A stretch of 46,500 nt of DNA from Prorocentrum cordatum (GCA_963575745.1 CAUYUJ010020726.1:330969-377468); one strand, 5' to 3'. Positions 27,660 to 37,820 are shown, numbered from the stretch's first letter. The notes: generated from the letters alone by a model not told the origin. Numbers and translations are program-made.

Positions 27660-28065
27660 AACGTGGGCTTTCGGAGGCCAGATTGGACCCTCTTGGTCCA
27701 TCTTGCAGGCCATCTCGGATCATATTGGGCGAACTTGGAGGCCGTTTGGGGTTGTCTTGGAGGGTTCTTGGGCCGTCACGATGTCATTGTGGAGTCCTTT
27801 GCGGTCATTTTGGGGCGATTTGGGGGGCCTTCGAGGCCGTCTTGGGCGGTAGGAAGGCCGAAAACAAGCAAAAACCAAACTCTGTCAAGAACCTTCATGG
27901 AGCCAATGGTTAGGGCCTCTTCGGGCCCTCTTGGAGGACCTCTTGCAGACCACTTTGGGCCGTCTTGGAGGCCATCTTGGACCATTTTGGGCGAATTTGG
28001 GGGCCGTTTTGGGCCATCTTGGCCGTCTTGGAGACGTCGGTTGCGCAGCGGCGGGGCCTTCCGGG
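27660..28065. repeat. Degenerate CTTGGAGGCC-type array
   Basis: Runs of CTTGGAGGCCGT, TTGGGCGAATTTGG and CTTGGGCCGT words, period 15-25 bp. The unit TGGGCGAA(C/T)TTGGAGGCCG occurs twice. Confidence 0.6.
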
Positions 28066-28285
28066 GGGCCGGCGGCATAGACCGAAGTTTCAGGGGGATT
28101 TTTCTGGGGGAAAGAACCTCAACCGAGCCGTAGGATCTAGTACGCCAAGCACCCCTGTAATAAACCAGCGGGGGCGGCGGATCTAGCGGCCTTCGGCCCA
28201 GCCCGCCACCGTGCTTGAGTTGGAGGTCGCAGGCCTCTTGGATGCCTGGCCCGGGGCCCCGAACAACCAATCCTCAGGACGGAGG

Positions 28286-30910
28286 ATGGAAAACTCAGAG
28301 GACCTCGGGCGAAGGGGCTACGTGCCACTGGCACGCCGGCAGAGGCAAGGCCACGGGCGCTCGCGCCCAGCACGCCCACCTCTGTTGGAGGAGGAGGAGG
28401 AGGAGGAGGAGGAGGAGGAGGAGGAGGAGGAGGAGGAGGAGGAGGAGGAGGAGGAGGAGGAGGAGGAGGAGGAGGAGGAGGAGGAGGAGGAGGAGGAGGA
28501 GGACACTCCAGCTCGTGCCCCGGGGCACGGTGGCAGCGATGAGGGCCACGCGGCGGTGGAGCTGGCGGAGCTCGCCGTGGACGAGCTGCGTGCGGAGCGC
28601 GGGGAGCCCAGCCCGGAGGTGGCCGCGGCGCTCGCGAACTTGGGCTGCGCGTGGGCAGGCGCTGGGGACCCGCGCCGCGACCAGGCGCTCCAGGAGCGCG
28701 CGCTCGCCATGCTCGAGGGCTGCCTCGGGCCAGGACATCCCGCCGTCGCATCGGTGCTCTCCAATCTGGGCAACGCCTGCGGGGCACTTGGGGAGGTGTC
28801 GCGGAAGAGAGAGCTGCTGGAGCGAGCCTTGGCCATAAAGGAGCGCCACTTCGGACCCGAGCACCCAGAGCTTGCGCCCACGCTGGTGAACCTGGGCAAC
28901 GCCGTCGGCGCTGCTGGAGACGCGCACCGCAAGTGCGAGCTGCTTCTCCGCGCGCTCGCAATCGAGGAGCGCGCCCTGGGGCAGGAGCACGAGAACGTGG
29001 CCCCGAGCCTCGTCAACCTGGCGGGTGCCCACGTTGCGCTCGGGGACGCGCTCCGGGCGAGGCCCCTGCTGGAGAGGGCGCTCGCCATCCAGGAGCGCAT
29101 CTTCGGCCCGGCGCACGCCAGCCTCGCGCCCGCCCTGGGCAATCTGGCGCTGGCGCTGGGCGCGCTGGGGGACGCCGAGGGCCAGCGGGCCGCCGCCCGC
29201 CGGGCGATCGCGCTCGTGGAGCGCGAGCACGGGGCCGACCACGTGCGGGTCGCGCCCCTGCTGGACTGCCTGGGCAGCGCGGAGGGGGCCCTCGGCAACG
29301 CGGCCGAGCGCAAGGAGCTGCTGGAACGCGCGGTCGCCATCCTGGAGCGGGAGCTGGGGCCAGGCTCCAGGGAGTCGGCGGCCGCTGCTGCCAACCTGGG
29401 CACGGCCTGCGGGGCCCTCGGCGACGCGAAGCGGCAGCGGGACCTGCAGGAGAGGTCGCTGGAGGCGCTGGAAGGCCACTACGGCACGGACCACCGCGAG
29501 CTCGTCCCGGTCCTCGTCAATCTGGGGCTTGCCCACGGAGCGCTCGGAGACGCGCGCCGTCACCGCGACTTGGCGCTCAGGGCGGCCACGATCGCCGAGC
29601 GCGAGTATGGCCCTGGGCACTGGCGGGCGGCACTGGCCCGCCACTGCCTCGGGGTCGCACTGGGCGAGCTGGGCGACGCCGAGCGGCAACGCGAGCTGCT
29701 GGAGGGGGCGCTCGCCGCTGGGGAGCGCGAGCTGGGCAGGGGCCACAGGCAGACCGCCCCGCTCCTGCGGGACCTCGGGCAGGCGCTCGGCGCCCTCGGG
29801 GAGCCCGGCGCGCAGAGGCAGCTGCTGGAGCGGGCGCTGGGCATCGAGGAGCGCGCGTACGGCCCGGACCACCCGGAGGTGGCCCTCAGCCTGCGGGGGC
29901 TGGGCGATGCCCTCGGGGCGCTGGGCAGGCCCGAGGCGCAGCGGGGCCTGCTGCAGCGGGCCCTGCTGATCGAGGAGGCCCACTTCGGAGCCCACCACCG
30001 CCAGCTCGCCCCAACGCTGCGCAGCCTCGGCAACGCGCACGGCGCACTGGGCGAGCCCGAGTGCCAGCGCGAGCTGCTGCAGCGGGCGCTGGCGATCGAC
30101 GAGCGCGAGTTCGGCGCCCACCACCCCGCGACGGCGTACACGCTGCGGAGCCTCGGCAACGCGCTCGGGGCGCTGGGGGAGCCCGCGCGCCAGCGCGAGC
30201 TCCAGGCGCGAGCCCTCGCCATCGAGGAGCGGGAGTTCGGCCCCGAGCACCGGGAGGTCGCCCTCACGCTGCGGGCGCTGGGCGAGGCGGAGGGCTCCCT
30301 GGGCGAGCCCGCGCGGCAGGCGGCGCTGCAGGAGCGCGCGCTGGCCATCCAGGAGCGAGCGCTGGGCCCCTCGCACCGCGAGGTGGGCGTGACGCTCGGC
30401 GCCCTCGCGCGCGCGGCCCGCGCCCTCGGCGACGAGGGGCGCGCCGCCCTGCTGCTCCGCCGCGCCGCCCCGCTGCTGGAGGCGCCGCTCGAGGCCGCGC
30501 CGCGGGCCGGCGCAGCGCCCGCGGCGGCGTCGCCGCCGCGCGGGCGCTCGAGGTCCTGCGGCTCGCGCGCGGCGGCGGGCGCCGCCAGAAGGGGCCGCGC
30601 CGCCGCCCGAGGGCCCCGGACCCCCTGGAGTCGTGACGCGAGCACGCAGGAGGGAAAAAAGCACACAGACAGGATGCATCGTCGATTTCCCAGAACATGT
30701 GGGAAGTGGGGGGGAAGGCAGAATCCAAGAAACGATGGGAAATATGGCAGATCCTTTTACTTGTGTCTATTTCTTTGTGTGTCCCAGGGCCCCTTCCATC
30801 ACGACGGACGGCTTTTCGCCAGCTTCGGCGTCTGGGGGGGGGGGGCCCTTGCGGGGCCCCGGGGCCGTCAAGCACGGCTCGGTGTCGAGGCCTTTCTGGG
30901 GCCGACGTGA
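28286..30910 (+). CDS. TPR-repeat protein (kinesin-light-chain-like repeats) with a poly-Glu tract
   Basis: Frame 2 from ATG 28286. A basic leader is followed by 38 consecutive GAG (Glu) codons (28388-28501), then 14 tandem repeats of exactly 42 residues from 28619 to 30382 and a partial fifteenth. The unit reads like NLGNALGALGE, about ten residues, LLERALAIEERxFGPEHPE, the TPR class found in kinesin light chains and many dinoflagellate and bacterial proteins. Such repeats form helical solenoids for protein binding; the partner is unknown. No Dbl, NB-ARC or kinase domain is attached. Strong third-position GC. The C-terminus after 30480 is Ala/Arg-rich and the last ~80 codons look non-coding, so an intron or earlier end is likely. 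Poly-Glu could be in an upstream intron, but the frame is open throughout. Confidence 0.75.
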   Translation: MENSEDLGRRGYVPLARRQRQGHGRSRPARPPLLEEEEEEEEEEEEEEEEEEEEEEEEEEEEEEEEEEEEEEDTPARAPGHGGSDEGHAAVELAELAVDELRAERGEPSPEVAAALANLGCAWAGAGDPRRDQALQERALAMLEGCLGPGHPAVASVLSNLGNACGALGEVSRKRELLERALAIKERHFGPEHPELAPTLVNLGNAVGAAGDAHRKCELLLRALAIEERALGQEHENVAPSLVNLAGAHVALGDALRARPLLERALAIQERIFGPAHASLAPALGNLALALGALGDAEGQRAAARRAIALVEREHGADHVRVAPLLDCLGSAEGALGNAAERKELLERAVAILERELGPGSRESAAAAANLGTACGALGDAKRQRDLQERSLEALEGHYGTDHRELVPVLVNLGLAHGALGDARRHRDLALRAATIAEREYGPGHWRAALARHCLGVALGELGDAERQRELLEGALAAGERELGRGHRQTAPLLRDLGQALGALGEPGAQRQLLERALGIEERAYGPDHPEVALSLRGLGDALGALGRPEAQRGLLQRALLIEEAHFGAHHRQLAPTLRSLGNAHGALGEPECQRELLQRALAIDEREFGAHHPATAYTLRSLGNALGALGEPARQRELQARALAIEEREFGPEHREVALTLRALGEAEGSLGEPARQAALQERALAIQERALGPSHREVGVTLGALARAARALGDEGRAALLLRRAAPLLEAPLEAAPRAGAAPAAASPPRGRSRSCGSRAAAGAARRGRAAARGPRTPWSRDASTQEGKKHTDRMHRRFPRTCGKWGGRQNPRNDGKYGRSFYLCLFLCVSQGPFHHDGRLFASFGVWGGGALAGPRGRQARLGVEAFLGPT
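28388..28501. repeat. (GAG)38 tract within the TPR reading frame
   Basis: 114 bp of perfect GAG, in phase with the TPR frame (38 Glu codons). Confidence 0.95.
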
Positions 30911-31099
30911 CAACAAGCAGGACGCCAGGGCTCCAGGGTCGACAAGGGGTCGGCGTCGCTCCGCCTCGGCGGGAGGCCGGCGGAGGGCCGGCGGGCGCAG
31001 AGCGAGGGCGGCCTCCCGCCAGCGGAGGCCGGCCGAAGCAGCAATCGGCCCCCCAAGAGGTGGACACTGCTTGGGAGTGCCAGTCGTTCCGGAACGGGT
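30911..31099. other. GC-rich flank after the TPR gene
   Basis: Contains GCCGGC/GGAGGCC words and a segment (30800-30900) resembling 34010-34080 (CTTCGGCGTCTGGGG.. / TTTCGGCCTCTGGGGG.., then GGGGCC(G/A)TCAA.C..CGGCTC), probably a dispersed repeat. Confidence 0.4.
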
Positions 31100-31280
31100 A
31101 CTCCAGATTTCGTAATAAAAGGGAGGGGGTCTGGACCCTCCAAGACAAGCCGTTTCAGACCTCCCCCGTGGGAGAACCCTCCAAAACATCGTCCCAAGAC
31201 CCCCCCAGGCCCTCCAAGATAGCTTGGAAAAGACCCCCGCCGAAGTGAGGCCCCCCTCCCTTTATTACGAAATCTGGAGT
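31100..31280. mobile_element. 181-bp MITE-like element
   Basis: Left end ACTCCAGATTTCGTAATAAA then AGGGAGGGGG; right end CCCCCTCCCTTTATTACGAA then ATCTGGAGT. Inverted repeats of about 29 bp with one indel. No clear target duplication and no ORF. Confidence 0.8.
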
Positions 31281-31397
31281 CGGCTGCTGCCTCCTCGCTC
31301 CTCGGGGCCCTCCCGCGGCGCGCCTTGCCTTTTGGGCGGAGGCTTCTGGGTGTCGGGGCATACGTCCTCGGCCTCCACCTGCACCGCAATCCAGAAC

Positions 31398-31472
31398 GAG
31401 GAGGAGGAGGAGGAGGAGGAGGAGGAGGAGGAGGAGGAGGAGGAGGAGGAGGAGGAGGAGGAGGAGGAGGAG
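31398..31472. repeat. (GAG)n microsatellite
   Basis: About 24 GAG triplets. Confidence 0.95.
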
Positions 31473-31479
31473 CCCCGCC

Positions 31480-32035
31480 TGCCCGAGCTGCACGTTCCAC
31501 GCCGCTCGAGGAGAGGCGCGGGCCAGCGCTCGGAGCGAGGGACGGGAGACAGAGAGGAGAGGAGGAGGCGAAAGGCCGAGCGGTTTCCGAGTGGCGAAAC
31601 GCGCTGTCTTTGAACATGCCCCGAAGCCTGAAATGCAAGGGTCCTTACAAAGAAGAGCAATCGCGTGCGGAGTTGGGCCTCCCCACGACCTCGCAGGGGC
31701 TGGGGAGGCTGTCCATTTAGTAATGTCTTGCTGGGTGGGCCCACCGACGGCAAGGAGGGCCCTAACTTCGTCCGGTTTCTGCAGAGAGAAATCAGAATGG
31801 GGACCATCGCGGCGCAGGGGGAACACACACACACAAGCGCGGCACCCTGACCCACAGTTGTCACACCAAGGGGAAGCGGGGCCCTGATCCGCTGGCTGTT
31901 GTGGAGCAGCTCATCCTACGCCCTAGGCAGAGCCCACGGGCGGCCCCAAGGAGGGGTCTCATCCTTCAAAATTGCAGTGCATGAAAGGCCCCGTACGGTA
32001 GGTTCGCGTTGTGTCGACTGGCGGCGACCCCGTCG
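31480..32035. other. Unassigned interval
   Basis: No gene or repeat recognised apart from a short (CA)n at about 31824. Confidence 0.4.
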
Positions 32036-32037
32036 CG

Positions 32038-32133
32038 GGCGTTCAAGGTTGAACGCCACCAGTGGCCCAGAATCGGCCTACATGGAACGATCGGGCGGTC
32101 GAAAAGCCGCCGATCGTTCAAGGTTGAACGATC
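32038..32133. repeat. Two hairpins sharing GTTCAAGGTTGAAC, 74 bp apart
   Basis: GGCGTTCAA-GG-TTGAACGCC (32038-32057) and GATCGTTCAA-GG-TTGAACGATC (32112-32133). Stems of 9 and 10 bp with the same 2-nt centre but different outer bases, so the stems are compensated. Confidence 0.85.
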
Positions 32134-32179
32134 CACGCAGTGTCAGAAACCAACGCTGGGGTCGTCACGACACGAACCT

Positions 32180-32200
32180 GCCGTAGCCATTTGGAATCAA
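32180..32200 (+). other. Diverged spliced-leader-like sequence
   Basis: GCCGTAGCCATTTGGAATCA then A. It matches the SL over CCGTAGCCATTT and GG..TCAA, with one T lost and C replaced by AA. It lies about 290 bp before a coding-like fragment on the same strand. No target duplication found. Confidence 0.5.
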
Positions 32201-32222
32201 CCCATTTTCATAGCAGATGTGA

Positions 32223-32700
32223 ATGGGCAGATTCCCAGTGCAGCCTCAGCTCGTGCTGCCAGCCCGAGTTCGCGCTACCGTGCGTGCTGTTGTTTGGACA
32301 TTGACCGACACAGGGTTCACATCCGGTAGCTAACTACACAGATCAGAGTTTTGAGACAGATGGCACCGCGCGCTTTGTCAGTTGCCAGAGGACTGCGACA
32401 CAGACCTATTGAACGCCACTGCTGCTGGATCGGTACAGACCTGGGAAGGCCTGACGTAACAGTTTGCTCAACGTTGCCAGAGGCAGTTGTCTCCCCAAGA
32501 CTGGCGTGGAAGCAGAGAAAGCGCTGTTGGAAATCTCGCAACTGATGCAGGAGAGGAAACCTATTTGGCCGGAGCTGAGGGGACTCACTGTCGAAGCAAA
32601 GGCTCGCGGGGAAACTGACGAAGAATGCGAGCAATTGCTCAACCAGGATCTGGCTTAGGTGAAGAGGATGCAGAATGAATGCGACGCAAGGCTTGATGAT
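32223..32700 (+). pseudogene. Degenerate coding sequence, possible processed copy; family unknown
   Basis: Protein-like segments follow the SL-like sequence on the + strand. Frame 3 from ATG 32223 reads MGRFPVQPQLVLPARVRATV and VVWTLTDTGFTS to a stop at 32328. Frame 1 then gives NYTDQSFETDGTARF, a TGA, and from about 32500 GVEAEKALLEISQLMQERKP and GLTVEAKARGETDEECEQLL, ending NQDLA, TAG, VKRMQNECDARLDD. The last part looks like an amphipathic helix or coiled coil. Stops and shifts indicate decay. I do not recognise the family. Confidence 0.4.
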
Positions 32701-32999
32701 TGATGACGTACAATGCAGTAAGTTCAACTCTAGATCAGACGCAATCCGACAAAGCACGTCGAGTATTCTCCTGTTCATCTGCATCGTGCACGTGAGCATT
32801 TCATTGTGGAATGCAGAGTCGCATTAATTGTTTTCCATCCTCAGCTTCGCCATCATGGATGCCCTTTGTTTTCCCACCCCATAGAGAGACTGTGCACTCC
32901 GCTGCCCAGCTTTGAAGAATACTGCTGGGCCGCTAATCGGTTCAGCCGCTCTGTTTCGTTCCGCCGCTCTCGCGAGCGTGCGCCCCGCTACTAAGCGAA

Positions 33000-33765
33000 C
33001 AAACTCGATCGGGAGATCTTGTCAGACTTTCACGCCCCTCATCACCGTCACTAGCATGTTACTCGTATCCATCATCTTATCAGTGTAAATCGCCTGCTTG
33101 GTGGCCAACTGACCCCTCGTTGATATAGGCCATCCTCCTCTTGGACCTCGGACCTGCCCCCAATCGCCTATCTTTTTCGATTCTCCTCCCCGTGCTCGCC
33201 TCCTCGCCCCCCTTCCCCCCTCCCCCCTCCGCCTCCTTCTCCGCCTCCTGTCCCGTCGCCGAGGGTGCGTCGGGTCCGCGGGAGCCGGGCGTGCGTCCTG
33301 GCAGCACCCTTCCCGCCGATCCCAGGGCGCTGGTGCTGGGCGCTTCTGGCTTGTCCGAGGCGGACCTTCCCTCGCCAGACGCCCTTGGGGAGCGCCTCCT
33401 CTCGGGAGCAGAGGAGGCATCTGCTCCGGCCTCGGAGGCAGGCGACGGCGCCTCGGACCCCGCGAGGCGGCCGAGGGCCAGACGTGCCCACGCACTGGCT
33501 TCAGGCCGCTGCCGTATCTCGTCGCACCTCGCCCTCCTCCGCCTCCTCCTCCTCCTGTCCCCCCTCCTGCTCCGCCCCCCCGCCTCCACCTCCCCTCCCC
33601 CTTTCTCCCGCCCCCGATCTGGCGTGTGAGCTTGCGGTGGCGTGGGAGGCAGGTCCTCTCGACTCCAAGGGCGCCGCCCGCGGGAGCCCTCGAGGCGCCC
33701 ACGGGGCCGAGGCGGCTTGAGCCGAGCGTCGCCGACGGCGGCGGCGATGGGCGCTCTTCGCGCGA
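33000..33765. other. Pro/Ser/Ala-rich, CT-biased interval
   Basis: Frame 3 (33300-33500) reads a protein-like ALVLGASGLSEADLPSPDAL and RLLSGAEEASAPASEAGDGA, possibly an exon, but the rest is CCTCC simple sequence. No domain recognised. Confidence 0.25.
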
Positions 33766-33889
33766 AGTGCCCCGGAGCTCAGCACGCTGCCCATGCCTCG
33801 GTCCGATGACGACGTCCTCCGCCGCCGCCGCAGGCGGCGCCGGCCCGGGCGACTGGGGCGCCGGCAAGGGCGCCGCGCAGAGCCGGGGG

Positions 33890-34460
33890 TCCGCCGCCGC
33901 GCCGGCGCGGGCGCAGAAGGGCCCCAGGCGTGGCCCGGGGTCGTCGGTCGTCGGTCGTCGGTCGTCCCAGACCCCTTCGCGCCGCGAAAAGTCGCGGCGG
34001 GAGTTTTGTTGCTAGTTTCGGCCTCTGGGGGCCCTGACCGGGCCTCGGGGCCATCAAACGACGGCTCAGGACCTCCGTCGCGAAAATTGTCATGACGTCG
34101 GGGGTCTTGGGTCGCCACTGCCCAGCCGTACTTGTGCTGTGTGGGGCGTCTCAGACATGGTCCCGCCTTCGAGGATCGAAGGATTTGCCATCTCGTCCCC
34201 AGCGGAAGGCGGCGGGAGGGCGGCGGCTCCGCTGGCGGAAGCTCGGCGGAAGGCGGCGAAAGTGAAAGATGCGCCCCCGCGAGATTACAGCATTTTTGGG
34301 TTCAGGGTTTCTGGGATCGGCCATGCGCGTCTGCCCGCCGACTTTGCCATCCACCCTTTCCGCCGCGCCGGCGCGGGCGCACGAGGGCCCCAGGCGCGGC
34401 TGGGGGTCGTCGCCGACGTCGCCACTGCCGCCGCTGGTGGGAAGAAACACGATGACTATG
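33890..34460 (+). repeat. Dispersed GC-rich repeat, two partial copies
   Basis: GCGCCGGCGCGGGCGCA then AGGGCCCCAGGCG.GGC..GGGGTCGTCG occurs at about 33898-33950 and 34365-34415. 34171-34328 is a diverged relative of 45948-46072. Confidence 0.6.
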
Positions 34461-35040
34461 ACGTCGGTGTCGGTTCATGGGAGGCCTGGGCGGCGGCATC
34501 AAAGTCAGGTTTCCCCGCAGTTTGGCCGCATGTGGGTCGCATCTGGCCCCTCCTCCTGCTCCTCCTCGCCCTTCCTGTTGCTTCTCGTCTCCCTTCTGGC
34601 CCAAGTCCGGTCCAAGTCAGGTCCAGCATGTGTTCCAAATCCGGTTCAAATCAGGCCCAAGTCGGATAGTCCCGGGGGCCACGTGGGCCTCCTTGGAACA
34701 GACACCAAGCATGACGAAGATGTCGCGGGATCTTCTCGACGCGGATTGTGGTCATGGTCCATGCCGGCCGCCGTTGATCCGCGAGGATGATGCACGAACT
34801 GACGATGACCGATATGGACGATTGCCCACAGCGACGCCGACGTTTCCGCGCTCGGCTTTGGCCATGATCCCCGTTTTCTTTCCCCCCCCAGGGCCTCCTC
34901 GAGCCGCGGCGACACACGGCGGAAGGTCGTTTGGCCGCTTGACCCTGCGGGTGCCTACTTGGAGCGTCAAGAGGCTGCTCGGGACGAGACGCTGGCCCCG
35001 GGGAGGGGGTCAAGACCTCCAGGGCTGCACGGCTTGAGAA
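34460..35040. other. Unassigned interval
   Basis: No gene recognised. A short repetition of GTC(C/A)GGTCCAAGTC and AAATC(C/A)GG words lies at 34600-34670. Confidence 0.4.
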
Positions 35041-35059
35041 ATCATGATGTCGGAGGTCT

Positions 35060-35425
35060 GGGCCTGCCGCCGCCGCCGCCTCCGCCGACGCCGCTGCCGT
35101 CGTCATCGTCGCGTCGTCGTCGTCGTCGGCGGTTGCGGCGTCGTCGTCGTCGTCGTCGTTGTCGGTCTGTCGTCCTCGTCGGTCTGTCGTTCGTGGTTCG
35201 TCGTCCGTGGTCGGCTGTTCGTCGGTTCCTCCGTAGCCGCAGACGTCGTCGTCGTCGTCGTCGTTGGTCCGTCGTCCGTGGTCCGGTTTCTGTCGTCCCC
35301 GCCTGCGCCATCGTTCTCGTCCTCCACCTCCTCCTCCTCATCATCCTCCTCCTCCTCCTCCTCGTCCTATTCGTTCGAGGACCAGGTTCAGGGGTCGTCA
35401 TTGTCGTCGTCGTCGTCGCGGCCAT
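35060..35425. repeat. (GTC)n / (CTC)n triplet array
   Basis: Long GTCGTCGTC runs with CGTCC and TCGTTCG interruptions (35090-35280), then CTCCTCCTC (35325-35370) and GTCGTC again (35400-35425). Confidence 0.9.
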
Positions 35426-35429
35426 CGTG

Positions 35430-35935
35430 CGAGGATCGAGGTTCGTGGAATGAATGATGTTCTTGCGGCGTTTTGGCGACCGTTCTCGGCCTCTGGGGTC
35501 GTCTTCGTGGCCACGGCTGGATCCGCCCCAGAATTCTGGTCAGCGTGCGCTCCAGGTCAGGCCTGGGATCGTAGTCGTCCGTCGTCGTTCGTCAGTTGGC
35601 GCCGTCGGTCGCGGTCGTCGGTCGTTTGGTCGATCGGTGGTTGTGGTCGTGGTCGTTGTCTGCTTCGTCGTCCTCCTCGTCTTCGTCGTCGTCTTTTCGT
35701 CGTCGTCGTGGTATTCTCCCTCCTTCCGCCTCCTTTCTCCCTCCTCTTGATCCTCTCCCTCTTCCTCTCCCCCCTCCAAGCCTCCTCTTCTTCCTCTGAG
35801 TCGCCCCCCGTCCCTCCCTCCAGATACTGCACGCAGCTGGCTTCGGCTCCGCCGCCAGGCCTTCGTCCAGATACCGTGGCCGCCCCTGGCGCGGCGTGCA
35901 CACAGCTAATTCGCCAAGGAAGATAGGGATGACTA
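35430..35935. other. GTCGTC- and CTC-rich interval, no gene seen
   Basis: 35575-35715 is degenerate GTCGTCGGT-type repeat; 35720-35800 is CT-rich. Nothing else recognised. Confidence 0.5.
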
Positions 35936-35937
35936 CG

Positions 35938-35984
35938 AGAAAGAGGAGGAGGAGGAGGAGGAGGAGGAGGAGGAGGAGGAGGAG
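35938..35984. repeat. (GAG)n microsatellite
   Basis: About 15 GAG triplets. Confidence 0.95.
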
Positions 35985-36309
35985 TGTAAACCCAAGACTC
36001 GTCAACGATGTTGCAATACACCCTCCCTCCAAGTTCCCTATTCAGATTTTGTTCACTGAGGGAAGTGCCCCGTTGGAAGACGTCTGTTTGAAAATCCGGA
36101 ACCGTGCCAAAACACCATTCTTGAGAGTTCAAAGCCGCTGGTCAACGTAACTTCTGCGTCTTGACGATCCTGAGCGCACCAGAACTCCATTCATGGGACT
36201 TCAATGCAGCGAATCAACGTGATTGTTGCGCCCTGACAGTCCTACATCACACGAAAGCAGCATCCCTGGGACGTCAACCATGAGAATTCTCAACCTTGCT
36301 GCACACTCT

Positions 36310-36610
36310 TACGACGAATGCGCGTGGCGGTAAAGTGAGAGCCACATTTTAAAAAGGCACCGCCCTCCATCCGTGAAGTTCTTGCAAACTTTGAAGATGA
36401 ATATGCGCGGTGCTCAGGCGAGAGCCACATTTTGAAAACCGCCCGCGCTCTATCCGTGAAACTCTTGCAAGCTTGTAAGGCGTATGCGCGCAGCGCAAAG
36501 GCGAGAGCCACATTTTCAAAACCGCCCGCCAGCTCGCAGCGCACAGGCGTAGCGCAGACGAATGCGCGCAGCGCAAGGCGTGAAGCTCCTGCAATTTTTG
36601 AAGCTCAGGG
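36310..36610. repeat. 83-bp tandem repeat, three copies plus a partial
   Basis: GAGAGCCACATTTT starts at 36337, 36420 and 36503, exactly 83 bp apart. The unit also carries ACCGCCC, ATCCGTGAA(A/G)(C/T)TCTTGCAA and GAATATGCGCG-type words. Confidence 0.9.
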
Positions 36611-36619
36611 TCGTAAACG

Positions 36620-37500
36620 ATGAGGAAGTCGCAGGCGAAACGCCCAGGACGCCCTGATGACACGTCTTGGGGCGCAACAGGGAGGAGTTAGCCAAAGGAG
36701 AAGGAATGGCAGGAGAGGGTCCAGGCCCTCTCAGAAAGTGGCGGGGCTTCCCAGAAGTCCTCGCGCCTCCTGAGAAGCCGTCCGTGGCCGTGGAGAAAGG
36801 CGCCAGGTCTTCTGGCAAGTCCCGCCGCCCTCTGACCCAGACCCCCGACGTCATGATTTTTTCACCACGTCGACCCCCAGAGCTCTCGAGCCATTCCCCG
36901 GGACCGATTTCTCGCCCCGAGTCGTTATTTGGCGGCCCCCAGACCCCCTCAGGGCTTCCAGATGCCGAGAACAGTGAAAAACCGCCCGTCATGACTTTTC
37001 GTGACTCGAGGGGGTCTGGGACCACGGCCTGACCCGTCCCTCCTGCCCCTCGCGGCTCGCCGCCGACTTTGCCATCCATCCCGTCCGCCCGACGCCAGCC
37101 CTGCCAGGGCAGCCCCGGGCAACCGCCCCCCCATCGCGAGGCCGGGCCAGTGCCCCGGCGGGGCGCCGGCGCCGGGCGCGGCGGCCGCCATCAAGCCCGG
37201 GGCACAGGGGTGCCCCTCGCTGCCCAGCCGACCTGTCGGGGGGCCCGAGGGCTCCTCGTCATCGTCATCGTCGGAAGCAGGGGCACGGAGAGCATTCACA
37301 TGCGAAGGGTCCGCGCGGATTGCTTGGGTTGGCGCTGGCCCCCCACCATTGGCGGCGCCTCCCAGCGCGCTGCGCTTCGCGCGCCAGGAAAGGATGGTCC
37401 AGCTCTGACCCCAGGAATCGGTTTATGCTTATGCCGTTGTTGGTACATCATTGCGGTCGTCGGCGTCGGAATCGCCGTGTCGTCGAACTCGTCGTCGTTC
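36620..37500. other. Unassigned GC-rich interval
   Basis: Contains words shared with other parts of the window. 37305-37365 (GGTCCGCGCGGATTG...GGCGCTGG...TGGCGGCGCCTCC) resembles 408-462, and 37055-37075 (CGCCGACTTTGCCATCCA) recurs at 34338-34356. No gene recognised. Confidence 0.45.
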
Positions 37501-37599
37501 TCCTCTTCTTCCTCCCTCTTCATCATCCTCCTGCTGCTGCCCCTCCTCCTCTACCTTCTCCTCGTCGACTTCGTTGTCGCCCTCCTCGTCCTCATCCAC

Positions 37600-37815
37600 C
37601 CTCTTCCTGCTGCTCCCCCTCCTCCTCCTCCTCCTCCTCCTCCACCACCTCCACCTCCTCCACCTCCACCTCCTCTCCCTCCGCCGCCTAGGTCTTGGGA
37701 GATCGTGGACTGACGCCGCCTAACGCCAGGAGGCGAGCCCTCGTCGTGGTCGTCGTCGTCGTCGTCGTCGTCCTCCTCCTCCTCCTCCTCCTCCTCCTCC
37801 TCTTCCTCCTCAGAC
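37600..37815. repeat. (CTC)n and (GTC)n tracts
   Basis: CTC runs at 37617-37680 and 37770-37810, GTC run at 37743-37772. The second tract directly abuts the insertion site of the PPR retrogene. Confidence 0.9.
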
Positions 37816-37820
37816 TTCTA
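37803..37820 (+). repeat. Target-site duplication, left copy (PPR retrogene)
   Basis: TTCCTCCTCAGACTTCTA ends at the base before the SL. An exact 18/18 copy lies at 42001-42018. Confidence 0.85.

Noticed and set aside
28295-30679. 794-codon minus-strand frame and a 661-codon + frame over the TPR gene
   Set aside because: Shadows of a GC-rich repeat gene; no TPR or other domain in those frames.
36310-36610. CRISPR-like array
   Set aside because: The 83-bp copies are contiguous tandem repeats with no unique spacers, and the genome is eukaryotic.
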